From NCBI RefSeq assembly GCF_011764425.1, contig NZ_BLPF01000005.1, forward strand, positions 248,001-312,000: a stretch of DNA of 64,000 nt, written 5' to 3'. Origin of the DNA: Phytohabitans houttuyneae (GTDB lineage: Bacteria > Actinomycetota > Actinomycetes > Mycobacteriales > Micromonosporaceae). The translations under genes and the position numbers were made by a program. The notes under the pieces were generated by a model. The model ran no database searches and was not told the DNA's origin. It worked only from the letters and a program-made list of their open reading frames with translations. Positions within the stretch are counted from its first letter, which is position 1. Every line of letters starts with the position of its first letter. Below are positions 9,770 through 18,118 of the stretch, piece after piece.

Positions 9770-12421
9770 GTGGCGAACGGGGTGACGTCCGCCAGCGACG
9801 CGGAGCATACGCGGCTGGCGCAGGCGAACGCGGGGGAGCAGCCATGGCGGGCCTGGGGGCCGTACCTGTCGGAGCGGGCCTGGGGCACCGTCCGGGAGGA
9901 CTACTCCGAGCACGGCACGGCATGGGACTACTTTCCCCACGACTGGGCCCGCTCCCGCGCCTACCGGTGGAACGAGGACGGCATGGGCGGCGTGTGCGAC
10001 GACCGCCAGACGTTCTGCTTCGCCCTCGCCCTCTGGAACGGCCAGGATCCCATCCTCAAGGAGCGGATGTTCGGCCTCGGCGGCGACGGCGGCAACCACG
10101 GCGAGGACGTCAAGGAGTACTGGTGGTACGAGGACTCCACCCCGACCCACTCCTTCATGCGCTGGCGTTACCACTACCCGCAGGCCGCCTTCCCGTACGA
10201 CGACCTGGTGGCCGTCAACGCCGCCCGGGGACGTGACGAGACCGAGTACGAGCTCGTCGACACCGGCGTCTTCGACGAGGACCGCTACTGGGCGGTGACC
10301 GTCGACTACGCCAAAGCCTCGCCGACCGACATGTGCATCGTGGTCAACGTGGCCAACCGCGGCCCGGACACCGCGACGCTGCACGTGTTGCCCACCTTGT
10401 GGTTTCGCAACACCTGGTCGTGGGGGCTGCCCGGCCGCGACCAGGTGCCGGTGCTGACCGGCGGCGACGGGCGGCTGGTCGGCGAGCACTGGGTGCTCGG
10501 CCAGATCGTGCTGCAGGGCGAGGGCGACCCGACCGTGCTGTGCTGCGACAACGAGACCAACACGCAGCGGCTGTGGGGGCTGGCCGGCCGCAGTGAGTAC
10601 CCGAAGGACGGCATCAACGACCACGTGGTCGACGGCGCCGACACGGTGAATCCGGACTTGACCGGGACAAAAGGGGCGCTCCACTACAAGCTGAGCGTGC
10701 CCGCCGGTGGGGAGATGTGGATCCGGCTGCGGCTCACGCTCACCGCGCCGCCGCCCGGTGACGAGGCGCCGCCCCTGCTCGACCTCGGCAAGGACTTCGA
10801 CAAGGTGGTCGCCGCGCGGCGGGCCGAGGCCGACGCGTACTTCGCCGCCCTCACCCCCAAGCGCGCCACCCGCGAGGAGGCCGCGGTGCTCCGCAAGGCC
10901 ATCGCGGGGCTGATGTGGGGCAAGCAGTTCTACCACTTCGACGTCGAGCAGTGGCTGGGCGGAGACCCGGCCAGCGTGCCGCCGCCGGCGGGCCGCAAGC
11001 ACGGGCGCAACAGCGCCTGGTGGCACATGAACAGCTTCGACGTGATCTCCATGCCCGACCCCTGGGAGTACCCCTGGTACGCCGCCTGGGACCTGGCCTT
11101 CCACTGCGTCACGCTGGCCCGGGTCGACCCGGAGTTCGCCAAGCAGCAGGTGCTGCTGCTCCTCCGCGAGTGGTACATGCACCCCAACGGCCAGATCCCG
11201 GCGTACGAGTGGGCCTTCGGCGACGTCAACCCGCCCGTGCACGCGTGGGCGGCGCTGCGCGTGTTCGAGATCGACGGCGGCCGCGACTACGACTTCCTCG
11301 CCCGGGTGATGCACAAGCTGCTGCTGAACTTCACGTGGTGGGTCAACCGCAAGGACATCAACGGCAACAACGTCTTCGAGGGCGGCTTCCTGGGCCTGGA
11401 CAACGTGGGCCCCTTCGACCGCTCGGCCGCCCTGCCGGTCGCCGGCGTGCTGGAGCAGTCCGACGGCACCGGCTGGATGGCCATGTACGCGCTCAACCTG
11501 CTCGACATGGCCGTGCGCCTGGCCGAGCACGACCACGCGTACGAGGACGTGGCCACCAAGTTCTTCGAGCACTTCGCGTACATCGCGGCCGCCGCGTACC
11601 ACCAGGGGCTGTGGGACGAGGAGGACTCGTTCTTCTACGACCAGCTCCGCCTGCCCGACGGCAGCACGGTACCGCTCAAGGTGCGCTCGGTGGTCGGCCT
11701 GCTCCCGCTCGCCGCCACCACCACGCTCAGCTCGCGCACGCTCGGGCGGCTGCCGGAGCTGGCCGCGCGGCTGCGGTGGTTCCTGACCAACAAGCCGGCG
11801 TACGCGGACGTGGTCGGCGCCCGCCGGCTCTCCGGCGACGGCCTCAAGCGCCGCCTGCTGTCGATGGTCGGCCCCGAGCAGATCGTGCGGATCCTGGCCC
11901 GGATGCTCGACGAGGAGGAGTTCCTCTCCCAGTACGGGCTGCGCACGCTGTCCCGGCGCCACCTGGACAAGCCGTTCACGGTCGAGCTGGGCGGCCAGGA
12001 GTTCACCGTCGGCTACGAGCCGGCCGAGTCCACCAGCGGCCTCTTCGGCGGAAACTCCAACTGGCGCGGCCCGATCTGGATGCCCACCAACTACCTGCTG
12101 ATCTGCGCGCTGCGCGACTACGCCGCGTTCTTCGGCGACGACCTGGTCATCGAGCACCCCACCCGCTCGGGCAAGAAGCGCACGCTCAACGAGGTCGCCG
12201 ACGACCTCTCCGACCGCCTGATCTCGCTCTTTGTGCCGGACGCGTGGGGCCGCCGCCCGATGTACGGCGCCTGCGAGCTCTTCCAGAACCACCCCGACTG
12301 GAAGGACCTGATCGCCTTCCCGGAGTACTTCCACGGCGACAACGGCGCGGGCCTCGGCGCCTGGCACCAGACGGGCTGGACCGCGCTGGTCGCCGACCTG
12401 ATCCTCACCACCCGCCGGTAG
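9770..12421 (+). CDS. GH63-like glucosidase (MGH1-type glycoside hydrolase domain)
   Basis: This large cytosolic glycoside hydrolase (about 883 residues, no signal peptide) resembles the bacterial GH63/MGH1 group. It starts with an ordered ERAWGTVREDYSEHGTAW region, then DPILKERMFGLGGDGGNHGED. The catalytic half has WEYPWYAAWDLAFHC, GQIPAYEWAFGDVNPPVHAWA and WRGPIWMPTNYLLICAL, typical (alpha/alpha)6 signatures. I chose GTG 9770 because GGAAGG lies five bases before it; an in-frame GTG at 9704 would add 22 residues. It diverges from the debranching gene and belongs to the glucan cluster by position. Substrate (alpha-glucoside, mannosylglycerate or similar) is not determined. A strong hairpin follows the stop. 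Confidence 0.85.
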   Translation: MANGVTSASDAEHTRLAQANAGEQPWRAWGPYLSERAWGTVREDYSEHGTAWDYFPHDWARSRAYRWNEDGMGGVCDDRQTFCFALALWNGQDPILKERMFGLGGDGGNHGEDVKEYWWYEDSTPTHSFMRWRYHYPQAAFPYDDLVAVNAARGRDETEYELVDTGVFDEDRYWAVTVDYAKASPTDMCIVVNVANRGPDTATLHVLPTLWFRNTWSWGLPGRDQVPVLTGGDGRLVGEHWVLGQIVLQGEGDPTVLCCDNETNTQRLWGLAGRSEYPKDGINDHVVDGADTVNPDLTGTKGALHYKLSVPAGGEMWIRLRLTLTAPPPGDEAPPLLDLGKDFDKVVAARRAEADAYFAALTPKRATREEAAVLRKAIAGLMWGKQFYHFDVEQWLGGDPASVPPPAGRKHGRNSAWWHMNSFDVISMPDPWEYPWYAAWDLAFHCVTLARVDPEFAKQQVLLLLREWYMHPNGQIPAYEWAFGDVNPPVHAWAALRVFEIDGGRDYDFLARVMHKLLLNFTWWVNRKDINGNNVFEGGFLGLDNVGPFDRSAALPVAGVLEQSDGTGWMAMYALNLLDMAVRLAEHDHAYEDVATKFFEHFAYIAAAAYHQGLWDEEDSFFYDQLRLPDGSTVPLKVRSVVGLLPLAATTTLSSRTLGRLPELAARLRWFLTNKPAYADVVGARRLSGDGLKRRLLSMVGPEQIVRILARMLDEEEFLSQYGLRTLSRRHLDKPFTVELGGQEFTVGYEPAESTSGLFGGNSNWRGPIWMPTNYLLICALRDYAAFFGDDLVIEHPTRSGKKRTLNEVADDLSDRLISLFVPDAWGRRPMYGACELFQNHPDWKDLIAFPEYFHGDNGAGLGAWHQTGWTALVADLILTTRR

Positions 12422-12429
12422 CGCTCGGT

Positions 12430-12464
12430 GACGGCGGCGGCGCCCCCTCGACGCCGCCGCCGTC
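12430..12464 (+). terminator. Hairpin after GH63-like gene
   Basis: A perfect 13-base stem (GACGGCGGCGGCG against its complement) encloses a nine-base loop, starting nine bases past the stop codon. There is no T-run, as is common in actinobacterial terminators. It could act in both directions between the two convergent genes. Confidence 0.65.
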
Positions 12465-12590
12465 CGCCGGTGGCGCGGTGTCGTCGCACCTCGCGACGGG
12501 GGACCCGTTGCTCCACCGCTCCGGCGTTGCCCAGCGGGTACAGCATCGCGGTCCGAGTTCATCGAAACGGCATAGTCGCCGCACGGCCGC

Positions 12591-13283
12591 CTACGCGGGG
12601 CTCACCGTGATCTCGCCGGTGCTCGACCGCAGCGTCACGGCGTTCGGCGCGTCAGGGCGGCTGGGCAGGTCGACGACCGGTCCGGCGTCGGTCCGGGCAT
12701 CGATCCGGTACGCGTCGCCGGCCGGCAGGAACACCCGCGTCGCGCCCACGTCGTTTCGCACCTCGACGGTGCGCGGGGCGGCCGCGAAACGCAGCTCGAC
12801 GTCGCCGACGCTCGTGGTGGCCTTGACCGGCCCGGCAAGGCCCGAGCCCTTGATGGCGCCGACGTCCGTGGTGACGTCGAGCGCGGCGGTCACGCCGGTC
12901 ACGGTCACCGGCGCCGTGCCCACCTTGACGGTCACCGCGACGCCGCGGGGCACATCGACGCGGTAGTGGGTCGCGCACTGCCCGTCGGCGTCGGCCGCCT
13001 TGCCGCAGCCGCGGTCCAGCAGGTACAAGGTGCCGCCCTCGACCCGGTGGCTGGTCAGCGGGGGCAGGTCGGCGTACACGCGCCGCTCTTGCACCCGCAC
13101 CGGACCGTCGGCGACGCTCACCTCGACGGAGCCCGACCGGCCGGTGAGGTCCACCGTGGTCACGGCATCCGGCACGTCGTACGACTTCAGGTCCTCCGCG
13201 GTCTCGAAAGCGGAGGTGTCGCACGCGGCGAGCGCGAGCGACGCGAGCACCGCCAAGGGCAGGAATCTCGTCGACGGCGCCAT
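12591..13283 (-). CDS. DUF4097-type beta-repeat lipoprotein
   Basis: This secreted lipoprotein of 230 residues has an N-terminal hydrophobic segment and lipobox LALAAC; Cys20 should be lipidated and the protein anchored outside the membrane. The rest is a repetitive beta pattern typical of DUF4097: short strands alternate with SVGDVELRF, DVGAIKGSG and DVGATRVFLP. This suggests a right-handed beta-solenoid. One Cys pair (RGCGKAADADGQC) may form a disulphide. The function of the family is not established; members often lie near envelope-stress regulators, but none is adjacent here. It converges on the GH63-like gene and lies 13 bases from the acetyltransferase stop. Confidence 0.8.
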   Translation of the reverse strand: MAPSTRFLPLAVLASLALAACDTSAFETAEDLKSYDVPDAVTTVDLTGRSGSVEVSVADGPVRVQERRVYADLPPLTSHRVEGGTLYLLDRGCGKAADADGQCATHYRVDVPRGVAVTVKVGTAPVTVTGVTAALDVTTDVGAIKGSGLAGPVKATTSVGDVELRFAAAPRTVEVRNDVGATRVFLPAGDAYRIDARTDAGPVVDLPSRPDAPNAVTLRSSTGEITVSPA

Positions 13284-13296
13284 CGGCCGGACCCTA

Positions 13297-13890
13297 CTAC
13301 GCGAAGTCGATCCGCATGACCACGCGGCGGAGGGTGGGGCGGCTGACCTCGGTGAAGCCGGCCTCTTCGAAGACCTGGCGGGCGCCGACGTTCAGCTCAC
13401 CCCAGGTGATCACCTTTCCCGGGTCGGCGACCATCGGGTACGCCTCCAGCGCCCGCGCACCCCGCTCCCGCGCGAAGTCCACCGTCGCCTTGGCCAGGTC
13501 ATAGGTGAGGCCCTGCCCGCGGTACCCGTTGCGCACCGCGAAGCAGGTCACCGCCCACACGTCGGGGTCGTCCCGGTCCTCCTGGCGGCCCGCCCAGGGC
13601 ACGCGGGAGGTGCGCAGCTTCGGGTACGCCACGCGCGGCTCGACCGCCACCCAACCGGCCGGCTCGCCATCCACGTACGCCAGGAGCCCGCTGGTCGCCG
13701 GCGCGTCCGGCTCGCCGCAGTGCGTCTGCTCGCGCAGGGCCTCGTCGCGCTCCTGCTGGGTCGAGTCGCGCCAGATCCAACCCATCACCTTGAACCGCTG
13801 GCACCGGCACCGCCCCGCGTAGGAGCTGCCCACCACCGCGGTGACGTCCTCCCAGGACGCCTCATTGGCCGGGACGATCCGAAGACTCAC
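13297..13890 (-). CDS. GNAT family N-acetyltransferase
   Basis: This 197-residue cytosolic protein has the GNAT core: LLAYVDGEPAGWVAVEP (beta2-beta3), VTCFAVRNGYRGQGLTYDL (beta4 and acetyl-CoA pyrophosphate loop, RxxGxG-like) and ITWGELNVGARQVFEEAGF near the C-terminus. An unusual N-terminal CRCQRFK cluster with neighbouring Trp residues is seen in an actinobacterial GNAT subgroup. I chose GTG 13890 because GGAGGG lies just upstream and the homologous part begins there. The open frame extends further through repeat DNA into the next gene and is not credible. The acetyl acceptor is unknown. Confidence 0.85.
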   Translation of the reverse strand: MSLRIVPANEASWEDVTAVVGSSYAGRCRCQRFKVMGWIWRDSTQQERDEALREQTHCGEPDAPATSGLLAYVDGEPAGWVAVEPRVAYPKLRTSRVPWAGRQEDRDDPDVWAVTCFAVRNGYRGQGLTYDLAKATVDFARERGARALEAYPMVADPGKVITWGELNVGARQVFEEAGFTEVSRPTLRRVVMRIDFA

Positions 13891-13900
13891 TGTCCCTCCG

Positions 13901-14050
13901 GGTTCGCTCGCTCGTGCGGCGCTGGAGGCGGCGTCTTCCTCCGCCGGCCCGAAACCCCGACTTCGTCGGCGGGCCGGCTGCGTCCAGACGCCGCCGCGCC
14001 AACTCGCTCGCTCACTGTGCTCCCTGGTTCGCTCGCTCGTGCGGCGCTGG
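13901..14050. repeat. Direct repeats flanking repeat family 1, copy 2
   Basis: Two exact 25-base copies (beginning GGTTCGCTCGCTCGTGCGG) lie at 13901-13925 and 14026-14050. Between them, at 13988-14015, is the inverted copy of the 28-base block found at 100-127. The unit fills the space between the GNAT and DinB genes and touches the DinB 3' end. It looks like a small mobile or REP-like intergenic element. Confidence 0.75.
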
Positions 14051-14051
14051 C

Positions 14052-14600
14052 TCACTGCGGAGGGTCTTCGCCGACCAGGCCGTCGACCGCCTCGCGCATG
14101 AGGTCGGCGTGGCCGACGTGCCGGGCGTACTCGTCGTGCAGGTCGACCAGCAGGCGCCGCAGGTTGGGTGAGCGGCCGTCCGCGGTGACGTACGTCGTCG
14201 GCTGGTCCAGGCCGCCTGTCGCCAGCATCTTCGCCAGTGCGGTGCGGTGGCGCTCGACCGCGTCCCGCCACAGCGCGTACAGGTCGTCGGGGGAGTCGGC
14301 GGCGGCGCTGTTCCAGCAGTAGTCGGGGTCGGCGTCGAAGTCGGCGCGCCGCCACGAGCCGGACGCCGCGCCGCCGGTCAGGTCGCGCGAGGTGTAGTAG
14401 TCCTCGATGAACGCCATGTGCTTGAGCAGCCCACCCAGCGTCATCGTGGACGGCGGGAAGGGGCGGCGAAGGCCGGTGGCGTCTAGGCCGCCGCACTTCC
14501 ACGCGAACTGCGCCCGCGAGCGGTCGAGCGCGAAGAGGGCCATCTCGACCTCGCTGGCGGCCAGCGGAGGCTCCTGAATCGTCGTGTCCAGATCGATCAT
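14052..14600 (-). CDS. DinB family protein (DUF664, mycothiol-transferase-like)
   Basis: This 182-residue four-helix-bundle protein of the DinB/DUF664 group probably uses mycothiol, as actinobacterial members do. The metal-binding pattern is visible as His in LGGLLKHMAFIEDYY and the pair in LLVDLHDEYARHVGHADLMRE. Family members act as thiol S-transferases or detoxifying enzymes; the substrate is not readable. TAACAT lies about six bases before ATG 14600, so the transcript may be leaderless. The gene diverges from the WYL regulator, with a 54-base gap, and that regulator could control it. Confidence 0.83.
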   Translation of the reverse strand: MIDLDTTIQEPPLAASEVEMALFALDRSRAQFAWKCGGLDATGLRRPFPPSTMTLGGLLKHMAFIEDYYTSRDLTGGAASGSWRRADFDADPDYCWNSAAADSPDDLYALWRDAVERHRTALAKMLATGGLDQPTTYVTADGRSPNLRRLLVDLHDEYARHVGHADLMREAVDGLVGEDPPQ

Positions 14601-14654
14601 GTCGGCATGTTAGGTTGCGTTCCGGTCGTTCCGCTTCCGGAATGTGGGGATGCC

Positions 14655-15614
14655 GTGAGACCCGACGCGAGTCCCACCGCCCGGGCGCTGCTCGCGCTCG
14701 AGCTGGTGCAGGGCGCGCCGGGCATCACCGCCGAGCGGATCGCGGGCAAGCTGGGCGTGTCGGAGCGCGCCGCCCGGCGGTACGTGGAGATCCTGCGCGA
14801 GGCCGGCATCCCGATCGAGTCGGAGCGCGGCCCGCACGGCGGCTACCGCCTCGGCCGGGGGCTGCGGCTGCCGCCGCTGCTGTTCAGCGGCGACGAGGCG
14901 CTCGGCTTGGTCATGGCGGTGCTCGACGGCCACCACGACGCCGGCGATCCCACCGACCCGGTCGGCAGCGCGCTCGGCAAGCTCGTGCGGGCGCTGCCCG
15001 AGCCGGTCGCCGCGCAGGCCGAGGCGGTCCGCCGCAGCGCCGCGCCGGCGCCCGACCGCGGCGCCGCCCGGCCCGACCCGCAGACCACGTTCGCGCTGGT
15101 CGAGGCGCGTGCGCAGGGGCGGAGGGTGCGTTTCGGATACCGTCCCGAGGCCGGTCCGGAGCGGATCTTCGAGGTCGACCCCTGGGCCGTCGTGATCCGC
15201 CACGGCCGGTGGTACCTGCTGTGCTTCTCGCACACCTCCGGCGCGCGCCGCGCGTACCGGATGGATCGGATCGGCGGGGTGGCCGTGCTGGACGCGGCCT
15301 TCAGCCCGCCCGCGGACCTCGACCCGGTCGCCGCGCTGGAGGAACACCTCTCGGTCGGCTGGGAATACCACACCGAGGTGCTCATCGACGCGCCCGCCGA
15401 GAGCCTGTCCCGCTGGCTCCCGCGCGTCCTCGGCCGCCTCGATCCGGTCGACGAGGGCACCTGCCGCCTGGTCGGGACGACCAGCAACCCCATCTGGTAC
15501 GCCGAGCAGCTCGCCGTCGTCCCCCGCATCCAGCGCGTCGTCGGCGGCCCCGAGCTGCGGTCGGCCGTGCGCGCACTGGGCGAGCGGCTGCTCGCGGCGA
15601 CTTTGGCAGGATAG
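14655..15614 (+). CDS. HTH/WYL domain transcriptional regulator (YafY-like)
   Basis: This 319-residue regulator has an N-terminal winged helix (ALLALELVQGAPGITAERIAG, then LGVSERAARRYVEILREAG) and the wing GPHGGYRLGRG. A WYL ligand-binding domain follows from about residue 135 (RRVRFGYRPEAG, WAVVIRHGRWYLLCF, YRMDRIGGV). A WCX-like C-terminal extension ends the protein. I chose GTG 14655 because GGGGA is five bases upstream. It is divergent from the DinB gene and lies five bases before the radical SAM gene, so it may be cotranscribed with the latter. The WYL ligand in this group is unknown; some members bind nucleotides or DNA ends. Confidence 0.88.
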   Translation: MRPDASPTARALLALELVQGAPGITAERIAGKLGVSERAARRYVEILREAGIPIESERGPHGGYRLGRGLRLPPLLFSGDEALGLVMAVLDGHHDAGDPTDPVGSALGKLVRALPEPVAAQAEAVRRSAAPAPDRGAARPDPQTTFALVEARAQGRRVRFGYRPEAGPERIFEVDPWAVVIRHGRWYLLCFSHTSGARRAYRMDRIGGVAVLDAAFSPPADLDPVAALEEHLSVGWEYHTEVLIDAPAESLSRWLPRVLGRLDPVDEGTCRLVGTTSNPIWYAEQLAVVPRIQRVVGGPELRSAVRALGERLLAATLAG

Positions 15615-15619
15615 CCCGC

Positions 15620-16918
15620 GTGGATCTCGTGATTGTGCTGCGCTACCGCAAGGCGGTGACGTACGGCCTGCACGTGCTGCTCGGCGCGCTGGAGGAGCAC
15701 GAGACGCCGGTGCGGTACGACGTGCGGTTCGCGGTGACGCCCGAGGACACCGCCGAGGAGATCGAGGCCGCGCTGTCCGTGGCGCCGCGGGTGCTGGTGC
15801 TGTGGTCGTTCTACTCGCCCGACGCCGAGGCGCTCGCCGCCGAGCTGGCCACCATCCGGTCCAGAGTGGACTCCCCGCGGGTGAGGCACGTGGCCGGCGG
15901 CGTGCACGCCACCGCCGAGCCGGTGCAGACGCTGGACGCCGGGTGGGACGTGGCCGCCGTGGGCGAGGGGGAGACCACGCTGCTGGCGCTCGTCGACGCG
16001 GCCGGCGATCCGGCGGGCGTGCCGGGCCTGGTCTACCGGGACGCCACCGGCGCGGTCGTGAAGACGGGGCGGCCGGCGCGGCTCCCGCTCGACACGTTCC
16101 GCGGCTTCTCGCTGCGGTGGCAGCGCTTCAACGCGCTGGAGATCACCCGCGGCTGCCTGTACTCGTGCCGCTTCTGCCAGACCCCCTTCATGTTCTCCGC
16201 CCGCTTCCGCCACCGAGGTGTCGCCAACGTGCGGTGGCACGTCGACCAGATGCGGGCCAGGGGGATGCGCGACGTCCGGTTCATCACGCCGACCGCGCTG
16301 TCGTACGGCACCGACGGCGAGGAGCCCAACCTCGCCGCGGTCGAGGAGCTGCTGGCCACCTGCAAGGAGGGGATCGGGCCGGAGGGGCGGGTGTTCTTCG
16401 GCTCGTTTCCGAGCGAGATCCGGCCGGAGCACGTGAGCCGCGAGGCGCTGCGGCTGGTCCGCCGGTACTGCGCCAACACCAACATCATCGTCGGCGCCCA
16501 GTCCGGCTCGGACCGGATCCTCGACGCCGCCAAGCGCGGCCACGGCGTCGAGGAGGTCAGGCGCGCCACCCGGCTGGGCATCGCCGAGGGATTCACCATC
16601 AACGTCGACATGATCTTCGGCATGCCCGGCGAGTCCCCCGACGACGTGGCCTCCTCGCTGGCGCTCGCCCGCGAGCTCGCCGACCTGGGCGCCCGCATCC
16701 ACGCGCACACGTTCATGCCGCTGCCGGGCACCCCGTGGCGCGACGCCCCACCCGGCGAGGTCGACCCCGAGACGATCAGCGCGGTCGACCGCCTCTCCCA
16801 GCGCGGCGCGCTCTACGGCCACTGGCGCAAGCAGCAGGACCACGCCAGCCGCCTCGCGACCGCCGCACGCCAGTACCCCCGCCCCGGCCGTAGCCGCACG
16901 CTGCCCATTGTGGACTGA
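15620..16918 (+). CDS. B12-binding/radical SAM domain protein (TIGR04013-like)
   Basis: This 432-residue enzyme combines an N-terminal cobalamin-binding-like Rossmann domain (residues 1-130) with a radical SAM barrel. The first domain has VLVLWSFYSPDAEAL, the HVAGGVHATAEPVQTL block and AVGEGETT. The barrel holds the 4Fe-4S cysteines in RGCLYSCRFCQ (CxxxCxxC), and MIFGMPGESPDD and TFMPLPGTPWRD follow. Such proteins methylate or rearrange substrates using SAM, with or without bound cobalamin. It resembles the TIGR04013 (MJ_1487) group of unknown reaction. The start overlaps nothing but lies five bases after the WYL gene; AGGA serves as ribosome site. No precursor-peptide gene is adjacent. Confidence 0.82.
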   Translation: MDLVIVLRYRKAVTYGLHVLLGALEEHETPVRYDVRFAVTPEDTAEEIEAALSVAPRVLVLWSFYSPDAEALAAELATIRSRVDSPRVRHVAGGVHATAEPVQTLDAGWDVAAVGEGETTLLALVDAAGDPAGVPGLVYRDATGAVVKTGRPARLPLDTFRGFSLRWQRFNALEITRGCLYSCRFCQTPFMFSARFRHRGVANVRWHVDQMRARGMRDVRFITPTALSYGTDGEEPNLAAVEELLATCKEGIGPEGRVFFGSFPSEIRPEHVSREALRLVRRYCANTNIIVGAQSGSDRILDAAKRGHGVEEVRRATRLGIAEGFTINVDMIFGMPGESPDDVASSLALARELADLGARIHAHTFMPLPGTPWRDAPPGEVDPETISAVDRLSQRGALYGHWRKQQDHASRLATAARQYPRPGRSRTLPIVD

Positions 16919-16949
16919 GCCGGGTCTTCACGGCCGTCCGCCGGCGCTG

Positions 16950-16980
16950 CCGCCTCACCCTCCGCGGTCGCCCAGCTCAA
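16950..16980 (+). repeat. Interspersed repeat family 2, partial copy
   Basis: CTCACCCTCCGCGGTCGCC and its flanks match the 3' part of the element at 37961-38030. It lies just after the radical SAM gene. Confidence 0.6.
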
Positions 16981-17001
16981 CCCAGGGGCCCGCTCCGGCA
17001 G

Positions 17002-17046
17002 ATCTTGGCAAGTTGGCGTCGAAATAACGCGCCAACTCACCAAGAT
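17002..17046. repeat. Long inverted repeat (possible terminator or REP-like hairpin)
   Basis: Two 17-base arms (ATCTTGG-CA-AGTTGGCG and its near complement) pair with two mismatches around an 11-base loop. It stands 83 bases after the radical SAM stop. From memory, similar ATCTTGG..AGTTGG hairpins recur between genes in Micromonosporaceae. Confidence 0.65.
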
Positions 17047-17079
17047 TCGAAGCTCACACCGCCTGCACCTGATCGGCGG

Positions 17080-17533
17080 TCACCGACTGCGACGACGGTG
17101 CCGAACCACGGGCGGACTCGCGGACGTGCGCCATTTGGGTTGCACATTTACCAGCAGCTCACCCTGACCGCGAAGGTCTCTAACGACCAGGGCCCACACC
17201 ACGAAGGCGGCCGCGACCGCCACGTTGACCGCTGTCGTGGCCCAGCGCGCCACCGCCACCGGGTGCGGTCGTTGAGGGGTGCGGAGGGCCAGCGCCGCCC
17301 CGCGCGGACCGCGGCGTACCCGGTCAGGCCCAGTCGAAGCCGCCGTCCCTCTCGCCGGCGCCGAGCAGGCGGCGGCCGAGGTTGTCGACCGAACGGTCGG
17401 TGTTGCCGAGCACCACCACGCCCCGCCCCTCGGCCCGGTCGAAGCCGGCGTAGGCGCTGAAGCCGCCCGTGTCGCCGTTGTGCCAGGTGACACCGTCCGG
17501 CTCGTACTCGCTCATCAGCGCGGCCACGAGCAC
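17080..17533 (-). pseudogene. Remnant of a beta-lactamase-family serine hydrolase (C-terminal piece)
   Basis: About 70 codons (17324-17533) encode the end of a class C beta-lactamase-like hydrolase: GVTWHNGDTGGFSAYAGF carries the KTG-equivalent HNG motif, followed by VVVLGNTDRSVDNLGRRLL. The N-terminal part with the SxxK nucleophile is missing. The left part (17080-17320), in a different frame, reads VARWATTAVNVAVAAAFVVW, a membrane segment, and may be more debris. The remnant lies 30 bases after the ArsR-type gene. An intact hydrolase probably followed that regulator and was deleted internally. No start codon with a good ribosome site is visible. Confidence 0.6.
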
Positions 17534-17563
17534 GCCGGCCGCCCACGGCTCAGCGGTCCCACC

Positions 17564-18079
17564 TCATCGCGTCGCCGCCGTGAGTGTCACCAGCAGCGGC
17601 ACCACGCGCTCGGCGGGCACGATGTACTGCCCTCGCCCGTTCGTCCGCAGCCATCCCGCGCTGACGAGCTGGCGCAGGTGATGGTAGAGCTGCCCGGTGG
17701 TGCCAAGACCCTCCACTTCGGACAGCTCGGCCGCCGCGTGCCGCCCGCTCAGCACCTCGCGGAGCAGCAGCAGCCGCACCGGGTGGGCCAGCGCGGACAG
17801 GGAGGCCGCCGCCGCCGACCAGTCCATCGCCAGCAGGTCGGCGGCCGCCACGCCGTACTGCCACTCGTAACGCTCGCCCTCCGCCGGCTCCACGGCGCCG
17901 GTGTAGAGGACGGCGCCGGCGCCGCCGGCCACTCGCCGTTTGAGCCCCTCCAAGGCCCAAAAGACATCTTCGGTACCGGCTACCCGCTCGCCGACCTCCG
18001 GCGATGACCCATCCAGTCGGGCGGTGAGCGCGGCCACCTGCTCCTCGAGGGCGGCGACCCGGTCCTCCATCGACGTCAT
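17564..18079 (-). CDS. ArsR-like winged-helix regulator with N-terminal coiled coil
   Basis: This 171-residue protein starts with a short leucine-zipper-like coil (EDRVAALEEQVAALTARLDG) and then a linker. The ArsR/GntR-like winged helix runs from about residue 80: ALSALAHPVRLLLLREVLSG, AAELSEVEGLGTTGQLYHHLRQLVSAGWL and the wing RGQYIVPAERV. No metal-binding Cys motif is present, so it is not a classical metal sensor. The N-terminal coil suggests dimerisation. Downstream lies a dead serine hydrolase, its likely former target. ATG 18079 opens the coil directly. Upstream 39 bases away is the MFS gene end. Confidence 0.82.
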   Translation of the reverse strand: MTSMEDRVAALEEQVAALTARLDGSSPEVGERVAGTEDVFWALEGLKRRVAGGAGAVLYTGAVEPAEGERYEWQYGVAAADLLAMDWSAAAASLSALAHPVRLLLLREVLSGRHAAAELSEVEGLGTTGQLYHHLRQLVSAGWLRTNGRGQYIVPAERVVPLLVTLTAATR

Positions 18080-18118
18080 GCACCCAAGTATTACGCAAGT
18101 ACGTAGTTACGACAATGC

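Noticed and set aside
9749-12562. 937-codon minus-strand frame opposite the GH63-like gene
   Set aside because: Composition artefact; repetitive His/Val/Arg content and no domain.
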